Assembly (NCBI GenBank): GCA_041859375.1
Contig: JBHEKP010000310.1
Span: 1 to 12,250 of the forward strand
Length of the DNA stretch: 12,250 nt
Direction of reading: 5' to 3'
Origin: JBHEKP01 sp041859375
Lineage (GTDB): Bacteria > Hydrogenedentota > Hydrogenedentia > Hydrogenedentales > CAITNO01
Positions within the stretch are counted from its first letter, which is position 1; each line of letters opens with the position of its first letter. The notes beneath the pieces are model-generated. The model searched no databases. It worked only from the letters and a program-made list of their open reading frames with translations, and was not told the origin of the DNA. The translations under genes and the position numbers were made by a program. Positions 7,260-12,250 of this stretch are shown in pieces.

Positions 7260-8579
7260 TTATTTCCCCGGCGCGCCGATGCAGTAGAGGTGGGATGCCG
7301 TCCTCAGGAAAAGCCGGTCGCCCGAAACCGCGAAGGAGGAGAGGGTGTTGCCCCCGTCGAGCTTGTTGGTGGCCAGGATTTTGAAGGAGGGCCCCGCCGC
7401 CATCACGGTGGTCACCGCGTCCTCGTTGGTGATGTAGAGCCGTCCGCCCGCCAGCAGGGGCGACGCGCTCACCGTGCCGGGCGCGGTGCGCTCCGGCCCC
7501 CAGATCACCGCGCCGGTTTTGGGCTCCAGGCAGGTGGCTACGCCCCGGTCGTCCACCATGTAGAAAAACCTGCCGTCGCAAAGGGGCGTGGGCACGTCGG
7601 GTCCGCCCGCCTGTTCCCATTTCCACACCACATGCGTGGCGGAAACGTCGCCCGCGCCGTCGGCGCGCACCGCGATGAGCGGCTTCTTGCGCGACGGGGC
7701 GAAGACCATGCCGTCCGCCGCCGCCACCGTGGCGATGATGCGGTTGTACTCGTCATTGCGGGGGTTCAGTCCGTAGGCGCGCCATTTCTCCGCGCCCGTG
7801 CCGGGATCGTGGCCCGTGACGCAGTCCCCGCCCGACAGGATGAGCTGGTCGCCGTCCTTTCCCTTCAGCAGGGTGGGCGTGTTGTACGCGTCCGGGGCCT
7901 CCTTGGGCGCGTCGGTGGGCCGCTCCACGCGCCAGCGCTCCTCCCCCGTGGCCCCGTCCAGCGCGAGCAGGTAGGAGGGGGCGTCCGTGCGGTACCCGTG
8001 GAGCACCTGGATGATCACGTTCCCGCCGTACAGCACCGGCGACGAGGCGTAGCCGAAGTTAAGCCCGAATTCACCGTACTGCGCCGGAATGTTCTTCCGC
8101 CAGACCACGTTGCCGTCCATGTCCAGCGCGGCGATGACGCCCGATCCCGTCAGCGCCCACACATGCGTCCCGTCGGTCACCGGCGTCGGCGAGGTGTTGT
8201 TCTGCTTGTTGAACAGCGCGTTGCCCACCGCCACCTCCCGTTCCCACAGCGTCCCGCCGTCCTGTTTGGAAAGGCACAGCAGCAGCAGCGCGTCGCCGCC
8301 CGCCTTCTCCTGCTCCCCCGCGCCCGGCTCCGGCTTGGACGGTGACATGACAAACACCTTTTCGCCCCAGACAATCGGGGAGCTGCCGCTCCAGGAGGGC
8401 AGGGCCGCCTTCCACAGGATGTTCTCCGACTCGCCCCATGTCACCGGCGGATCCGCCGAGGGGGCGATGTTGTTTTGGTCCGGCCCCCGCCACTGCGGCC
8501 AGTTCTCCTGCGCCGTCCCGGCCCCCGCAGCCATCATCAGTGCCGCCGCCGCGAGCGCGGCCGTCCAGTTTCTTCGCAT
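7260..8579 (-). CDS. Exported PQQ-like beta-propeller repeat protein
   Basis: A 439-residue exported protein of the PQQ-like (BamB-like) propeller superfamily. Residues 1-23 form a signal peptide (AGTA before QENW). The mature protein opens with WPQWRGP (27-33), a typical N-terminus of such proteins in Planctomycetes and relatives. Repeated 'ALDGATGEERWR', 'GHDPGTGAEKWR' and 'CLEPKTGAVIWG' turns mark successive blades, each a G-x-x-x-W structural repeat. The final strand is HLYCIGAPGK. Such proteins may be scaffolds or quinoprotein-like enzymes; no active-site evidence for PQQ binding was seen, and there is no adjacent cytochrome or pqq gene. The ATG at 8579 follows a minus-strand AAAGGA ribosome site 8-9 bases upstream. 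It is divergent from the lipoprotein gene at 8772. The role is unknown beyond the fold. Confidence 0.87.
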   Translation of the reverse strand: MRRNWTAALAAAALMMAAGAGTAQENWPQWRGPDQNNIAPSADPPVTWGESENILWKAALPSWSGSSPIVWGEKVFVMSPSKPEPGAGEQEKAGGDALLLLCLSKQDGGTLWEREVAVGNALFNKQNNTSPTPVTDGTHVWALTGSGVIAALDMDGNVVWRKNIPAQYGEFGLNFGYASSPVLYGGNVIIQVLHGYRTDAPSYLLALDGATGEERWRVERPTDAPKEAPDAYNTPTLLKGKDGDQLILSGGDCVTGHDPGTGAEKWRAYGLNPRNDEYNRIIATVAAADGMVFAPSRKKPLIAVRADGAGDVSATHVVWKWEQAGGPDVPTPLCDGRFFYMVDDRGVATCLEPKTGAVIWGPERTAPGTVSASPLLAGGRLYITNEDAVTTVMAAGPSFKILATNKLDGGNTLSSFAVSGDRLFLRTASHLYCIGAPGK

Positions 8580-8613
8580 CGGCGCGTCCTTTCATGGGTT
8601 GCATGCGCCCCCA

Positions 8614-8619
8614 ATGATA
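8614..8619 (-). promoter_or_regulatory. -10-like element for the PQQ-like gene
   Basis: The minus strand reads CCCTATCATT here, with TATCAT as a possible -10, about 35 bases before the ATG at 8579. No clear -35. The 8580-8771 gap must hold promoters for both divergent genes. Confidence 0.3.
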
Positions 8620-8718
8620 GGGAATGGCGCGGCGGATGTCCAGATTGGGGCGGCAAGGGGAAAACGGCGCGCCAAAAATGGATGCCTGCGGGTGGTTTCG
8701 TTTTTTGCCGTGATGGGA

Positions 8719-8724
8719 TATCAT
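8719..8724 (+). promoter_or_regulatory. -10-like element for the lipoprotein gene
   Basis: TATCAT within GATATCAT lies about 48 bases before the ATG at 8772 and would give a leader of about 40 bases. The upstream T-rich stretch (8695-8707) offers no good -35, so confidence is low. Confidence 0.3.
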
Positions 8725-8771
8725 GGACATGCGTTGCCGGACGGTTTTTTCAACAACAGGAGGTGTGAACC

Positions 8772-10223
8772 ATGCGGAATGCGGGGCTTTTTCTGATGCT
8801 GTTCGGGTTGGTGCTGGCCGGGTGCATGCGCGGGCCGGAGGAGGCCCCGGGCGGGCTGGCGGCGGGGGACTTTGTGAAGACCTGCGAAAACGGTTTTGAC
8901 GCCGCCGACCAGGCGCAGGACCAGAACGACTACGCCTGGTCCATGGAGCACTTCATTCCGGACGGGGCAAAGGAGGACGGCGGCCATGTCTATGTGGGCA
9001 CCTGGAACCGGGTGCAGCAGTGGAAGGGCTTCCAGGGGAACCGCCAGCCGGTGTATCCGGAGATTCGGCGCTACCGCGCCGATCTTTCCCCCGCCGTGTG
9101 GGAGACGGTGCTGGACACGCGCACCCTGGGCATGGACGAACACAGCCGCCCCCACGGGTTCCGCTCGATGCTTTCCTACCGCAACCAGTGCGACGGCAAA
9201 AAGTACCTGTACGCCGGGGGCCGGGGCGACACCACCTCGCTGTGGCGTTCGGCCACGGGCGAGCCGGGCTCGTGGGAACAGTTCTGGGTGTCGGACCAGA
9301 CGGGTTCCATCCGGGGCCTGACCGTCCACAAGGGCCTGCTTTACATGTCCTTTTACAACGACTACGCGATGGTGGACAAGTCGGCGGACGGCGACTCCCT
9401 TCCCAAGGCCGACGAGGGCAGCGCGGTCATCCTCGCCACCGACGGGGACCGGGTGTGGACCGTCATGAATGACGGATTCGGCAACAGGCGGAACGTGGGC
9501 ATCTTCACCCTGGAGTCCTTCAACGGGTGGCTGTACGCGGGCACGCACAACCCGCTCCAGGGCGCGGAGGTGTGGAAGCTGGAGGGGCCCGATCCCGCCG
9601 CGCCGCCGGTGCGGATTATCAAACACGGCGGCCCCCGGTGGATGAACGAGGCCTTCATGACCATGTGCGTGTGGGGGGACCATCTGTATGTCGGGGCGCA
9701 GGCCAGCTTTATCATGCGCATGGTGGGCGGGCTGAAGGCGGCGGACGTGGTGCGCATCGACCGGAACGACCACTGGGAGGCGGTGACCGGCCCCGGCTCG
9801 GTTGCGGATGAGAGAAGCGGCTTCGGCGAGCGCAGCAATGCCTATATCTGGTCCATGTGCGAGCATGACGGCTGGTTCTACGTCGGCACCTACGACATCA
9901 TGCCCGGCCTGAGTTACATGCTCACCCACCCCGGCTTCATGCTGGGAATCATGGGGCTGGGCGGCAAGGCGGCGGAGGCCGAAGGGGACAAACTGCTGGC
10001 GCTGACCACCCTGGAGATGGTGCTGTGGCGGAAAAACGCGGGATTTGACCTCTACAAGACGCGGGACGGGCTCAAGTGGTACTGTGTGACCGCCGACGGG
10101 CTGGGGAACCACGAAAACTACGGCCTGCGCACCATGAAATCGGCCAACGGCACCCTGTTCCTGGGCACGGCCAACCCCTACGAGGGCCTGGAGATTTGGG
10201 CGGGAGCCGCCCCCCCGCAGTGA
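8772..10223 (+). CDS. Lipoprotein with seven propeller-like repeats, function unknown
   Basis: A 483-residue predicted lipoprotein. Residues 1-17 are a signal peptide with a good lipobox (LAGC, 15-18), so Cys18 should be lipidated. The mature part contains seven repeats of a strand ending like Y-x-G-T: HVYVGT (72), YLYAGG (145), LLYMSF (189), WLYAGT (253), HLYVGA (305), WFYVGT (368) and LFLGT (462). Several are followed by x-N-x-x-x-G-x-E-x-W (HNPLQGAEVW at 259-268, ANPYEGLEIW at 467-476). Spacing of 44-94 residues and a count of seven fit a seven-bladed propeller, closing with the last repeat. No catalytic motif was recognised. AGGAGG at 8758-8763 is 8 bases before the ATG. The product is probably anchored to a membrane, facing the periplasm or surface. 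Confidence 0.85.
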   Translation: MRNAGLFLMLFGLVLAGCMRGPEEAPGGLAAGDFVKTCENGFDAADQAQDQNDYAWSMEHFIPDGAKEDGGHVYVGTWNRVQQWKGFQGNRQPVYPEIRRYRADLSPAVWETVLDTRTLGMDEHSRPHGFRSMLSYRNQCDGKKYLYAGGRGDTTSLWRSATGEPGSWEQFWVSDQTGSIRGLTVHKGLLYMSFYNDYAMVDKSADGDSLPKADEGSAVILATDGDRVWTVMNDGFGNRRNVGIFTLESFNGWLYAGTHNPLQGAEVWKLEGPDPAAPPVRIIKHGGPRWMNEAFMTMCVWGDHLYVGAQASFIMRMVGGLKAADVVRIDRNDHWEAVTGPGSVADERSGFGERSNAYIWSMCEHDGWFYVGTYDIMPGLSYMLTHPGFMLGIMGLGGKAAEAEGDKLLALTTLEMVLWRKNAGFDLYKTRDGLKWYCVTADGLGNHENYGLRTMKSANGTLFLGTANPYEGLEIWAGAAPPQ

Positions 10224-10237
10224 CCTGGGACGGCATC

Positions 10238-10257
10238 GCGGGCGGAGCCGCGCCCGC
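10238..10257 (+). terminator. GC hairpin downstream of the lipoprotein gene
   Basis: GCGGGCG at 10238-10244 pairs with CGCCCGC at 10251-10257 around a 6-base loop, starting 14 bases after the stop codon. No T-tract follows directly; a run of six T is 28 bases on, at 10286-10291. It may stabilise the message end or assist termination, but it is not a standard intrinsic terminator. Confidence 0.3.
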
Positions 10258-10302
10258 CGTTGAAGCCTGTTGCCCGCAAAAGGTGTTTTTTGGGGGGGAG
10301 GT

Positions 10303-10426
10303 GTTCCTTGTTTCCCCGCACCCCTAAGATTTTTCCGTTCCCGCCCGTTATTAAGGTGTCAGTGCACCGGTGACGACGGGAACCGCTCCGGAACGGTTCC
10401 GAAACCAACAATCAGGATGAGGGAAC
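10303..10426. promoter_or_regulatory. GGAAC-rich control region upstream of the ECF sigma gene
   Basis: Six GGAAC pentamers on either strand lie in this stretch: minus at 10303-10307, 10337-10341 and 10396-10400; plus at 10379-10383, 10390-10394 and 10422-10426. Two overlapping inverted repeats are built from them: GGAACCG (10379-10385) with CGGTTCC (10394-10400), and CGGAAC-G-GTTCCG (10389-10401). GGAAC is the -35 core of many ECF-sigma promoters. On the minus strand, GGAAC (10400-10396) is followed after 17 bases by CGTC (10378-10375), a good ECF-type spacing. The region likely carries autoregulatory or operator sites; the binding protein is unknown. Confidence 0.5.
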
Positions 10427-10432
10427 CCAACG

Positions 10433-10948
10433 ATGGAATGGGTGAGAACGGCGCTGGAACGGCATGAGGCCCCCCTGGTCCGCTATGCCGCGCGCATCAC
10501 GGGCGACGCGGAAAGCGCGCGCGACGTGGTGCAGGAGACCTTTCTGAGGCTGTGCCGCGCGGATCGGGACAAGGTCGGGGACCATCTGGCCGCCTGGCTG
10601 TACACCGTCTGCCGCAATCTCGCCCTGGACCACCGCAGAAAGGAGCAGCGTATGACACCCCTGGACGAGGCGGCCACCGCCGCCCTGCCCGGCCATGGCG
10701 CGCCCGCCTCGGCGCTCGCCGAACGGGCCGAGGCGCGCAGCCGCGCGGACAGTCTTTTGTCCCCGCTTCCACCCAACCAGCAGGAGGTGATCCGGCTTAA
10801 ATTTCAGGAGGGCCTGTCCTACGGGGACATCAGCCGGATCACGGGACTCAGCACCTCCAACATCGGCTATCTAATCCACACCGGCCTCAAGACCGTCCGC
10901 AGGCAGATTGCCGCCGGGAACGGCCCCGCCGGGGAGGTTGTGTCATGA
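10433..10948 (+). CDS. ECF-type RNA polymerase sigma factor
   Basis: A 171-residue sigma-70 family protein of the extracytoplasmic-function class, which directs RNA polymerase to a specific promoter set. Sigma region 2 spans about residues 8-73, with the core-binding DVVQETFLRLCR (31-42) and AAWLYTVCRNLALDHRRK (53-70). A linker rich in Ala, Pro and Glu follows (about 75-103). Region 4 spans about 104-159, with LPPNQQEVIRLKFQEGLSY and a helix-turn-helix (ISRITGLSTSNIGYLIHTG, 133-151). Regions 1 and 3 are absent, as usual for ECF factors. The ATG at 10433 is preceded by AGGATGAGGG (10414-10423). The stop codon overlaps the next start as ATGA, so the two proteins are probably made together and the neighbour probably restrains this sigma. 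The ECF subgroup was not determined. Confidence 0.93.
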   Translation: MEWVRTALERHEAPLVRYAARITGDAESARDVVQETFLRLCRADRDKVGDHLAAWLYTVCRNLALDHRRKEQRMTPLDEAATAALPGHGAPASALAERAEARSRADSLLSPLPPNQQEVIRLKFQEGLSYGDISRITGLSTSNIGYLIHTGLKTVRRQIAAGNGPAGEVVS

Positions 10949-12250
10949 ACATCACACCGGACGATCCCATTCTCACCGCCTACGCGCTGGGCGAGCTGGA
11001 CGACGGCACCCGCGCCGAAGTGGAGGCGTTTTTGGAGGGCAACGAGGCCGCGCGGCTTGAGGTGGAGGGCATCCGCGAAACCATCGCCCTGCTCACCGCC
11101 GAATTCGCCGCCGAAACCGAAGAAGTGTCCGGCCTCACCGGGGAACAGCGCGCCGCGCTGCTCGCCGAGGCGGAAAAGGCCGAAGGCACCCCAAACATCA
11201 CCCCGCTGCCCGTCCGGCCCCGGATCTGGCTGCGCTACGCCCTGGCCGCGTCCCTGCTGGTTTGCGTTGGCGCGGTTTTTGTGCTCCCGGCGCTGACCCG
11301 CGCCCGCGAATCGGCACGCCGCCAGGAATTCCCCGTGGCACGGCAGGAGGTCCTCCCCAAGGGCGATCTGCCTGAAGCCACGCCGTCCGCCCCGCAAAGC
11401 GCTGTTGCGGTGCAGCCCCCCGTGGCGCTGGAAAAGAAACAGGAGAACGAGGGTGCCGTGAGTGCCCAGGCGGCCCCCGCCGCCCCCACAGCGGTGACGG
11501 CGGATGAAAAGGATGACGCGGGCACGGCCCAGCCGGCGCAGGAACCCGTCCCCACTCCGCCTGCCCCCGCCGCCCCCGTGGATGAATGGGCCGAGGTGGG
11601 CGTGAAAACCATGTCGCAGCAGTCGGTCATAGGCCTGCCCGAGGAGGCGCCAGCCCCCCCGCCAGCGGTTCAGTCTGCCGCCGCAGAAGCCCCCAAACCG
11701 GAAAAAGCCAAGGAAGCGCCCGGCATAAACGTTGGCGCGGACGCCCCGCCCGCCCCGGCCCCGGCGGGTCAGGTTGTTGAACAGCGCACCCGGCTGAACG
11801 TGAAGGCTGATTTCACTGATGATGCCAACAAATTCATGGGACTGCCGCCCGCAGAGGCCCGGGAGCAACTTAAGAACCTTGGCTACGCGACCAATGCGGA
11901 CGGGGTGTCCGCCCAGGCGGGCGCGGCCCCGGCGAAAAAAGCGGAGCCAACAGCCGGGGGCGGGGTGAACCTCTACTGGAACCAGCCCGTTGCGCCGGAC
12001 CGCGAGGCCTACACGCCCGTCACGGAGAACGCCTTCCAGGGGGTGGCGGACGCGCCCCTGTCCACCTTCAGCATTGACGTGGACACGGCGTCCTATGCCA
12101 ACATGCGTCGCTTCCTGGGCCAGGGCACGCTGCCCCCGGCGGACGCCGTGCGCATCGAGGAGCTGATCAACTACTTCAAGTACGACTACCCCGCGCCGCA
12201 GGGCGACGCGCCCTTCGCCGTGGCGGTGGACATGCACCCCTGCCCGTGGA
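10945..12250 (+). CDS. Membrane protein joining an anti-sigma-like N-terminus to a YfbK-type von Willebrand region (partial)
   Basis: At least 435 residues; the gene continues past the right edge. Residues 1-60 (DDPILTAYALGELDDGTRAEVEAFLEGNEAAR...) look like the helical anti-sigma domain found in such proteins, lacking the His/Cys zinc-binding pattern. Residues about 96-117 form one transmembrane helix, followed by basic RARESARR. About 125-350 is a low-complexity Pro/Ala/Glu-rich linker, presumably crossing the periplasm. From about 355 (EAYTPVTENAFQGV, then STFSIDVDTASYANMRRFL at 373-391 and DAVRIEELINYF) it matches the N-terminal segment of YfbK-like von Willebrand proteins; the vWA domain itself should follow outside the window. 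Start: ATG overlapping the sigma stop (ATGA), which implies translational coupling. Likely role (inference): binds and inhibits the sigma factor at the membrane, with the outer domain sensing a signal. Confidence 0.85.
   Translation, partial: MNITPDDPILTAYALGELDDGTRAEVEAFLEGNEAARLEVEGIRETIALLTAEFAAETEEVSGLTGEQRAALLAEAEKAEGTPNITPLPVRPRIWLRYALAASLLVCVGAVFVLPALTRARESARRQEFPVARQEVLPKGDLPEATPSAPQSAVAVQPPVALEKKQENEGAVSAQAAPAAPTAVTADEKDDAGTAQPAQEPVPTPPAPAAPVDEWAEVGVKTMSQQSVIGLPEEAPAPPPAVQSAAAEAPKPEKAKEAPGINVGADAPPAPAPAGQVVEQRTRLNVKADFTDDANKFMGLPPAEAREQLKNLGYATNADGVSAQAGAAPAKKAEPTAGGGVNLYWNQPVAPDREAYTPVTENAFQGVADAPLSTFSIDVDTASYANMRRFLGQGTLPPADAVRIEELINYFKYDYPAPQGDAPFAVAVDMHPCPW

Noticed and set aside
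10286..10300. TTTTTT followed by GGGGGGG as a terminator or slippage site
   Set aside because: No stem directly precedes the T run and it lies outside any coding frame.
11320..12000. Pro/Ala-rich stretch considered as a tandem repeat or a frameshifted region
   Set aside because: The frame stays open and matches the YfbK-type segment downstream; the composition is low complexity but no repeat unit recurs.

Overview
The window is GC-rich bacterial chromosome. It carries nine protein genes, the last of which runs off the right edge. I see no tRNA, rRNA, CRISPR array, insertion sequence or phage gene. The content points to an uncultured-type environmental bacterium of the Planctomycetes/PVC or Hydrogenedentota kind: a secreted 'WPQWRGP' PQQ-type propeller, a hydrazine-synthase-alpha-like propeller protein with c-type haem motifs, and an ECF sigma gene overlapping a YfbK-like von Willebrand protein gene. 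The placement rests on recalled family distribution, not on a marker gene I could search.

Layout. 71-256 is ribosomal protein S21 (GTG start), followed by a clear intrinsic terminator at 295-334. 487-2661 is a large exported protein with regulator-type propeller repeats and a conserved C-terminal part of unknown function. 2741-3073 is a small cytosolic protein resembling an Sm-like barrel. 3088-4128 (minus) is an exported sialidase-like propeller protein, convergent with the small gene. It is divergent from 4245-7250, an exported 1001-residue protein with an F5/8C-like domain, a PD40-type propeller and three CXXCH haem sites. 7260-8579 (minus) is an exported PQQ-like propeller protein, divergent from 8772-10223, a lipoprotein with seven propeller-like repeats. 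10433-10948 is an ECF sigma factor whose stop overlaps, as ATGA, the start of 10945-12250+, a one-pass membrane protein. That protein has an anti-sigma-like N-terminus, a long Pro/Ala linker and the start of a YfbK-type von Willebrand region.

How the parts fit. Five of the nine genes encode different kinds of exported beta-propeller, so much of the window is cell-envelope or periplasmic accessory function. Gene order (+ + + - + - + + +) leaves mostly single-gene transcription units; the only clear operon is the sigma/anti-sigma-vWA pair. Its upstream gap is unusually rich in GGAAC pentamers, the -35 core of many ECF promoters. That sigma/anti-sigma-vWA module and its control region, together with the HzsA-related haem protein, are the most notable parts of the window.
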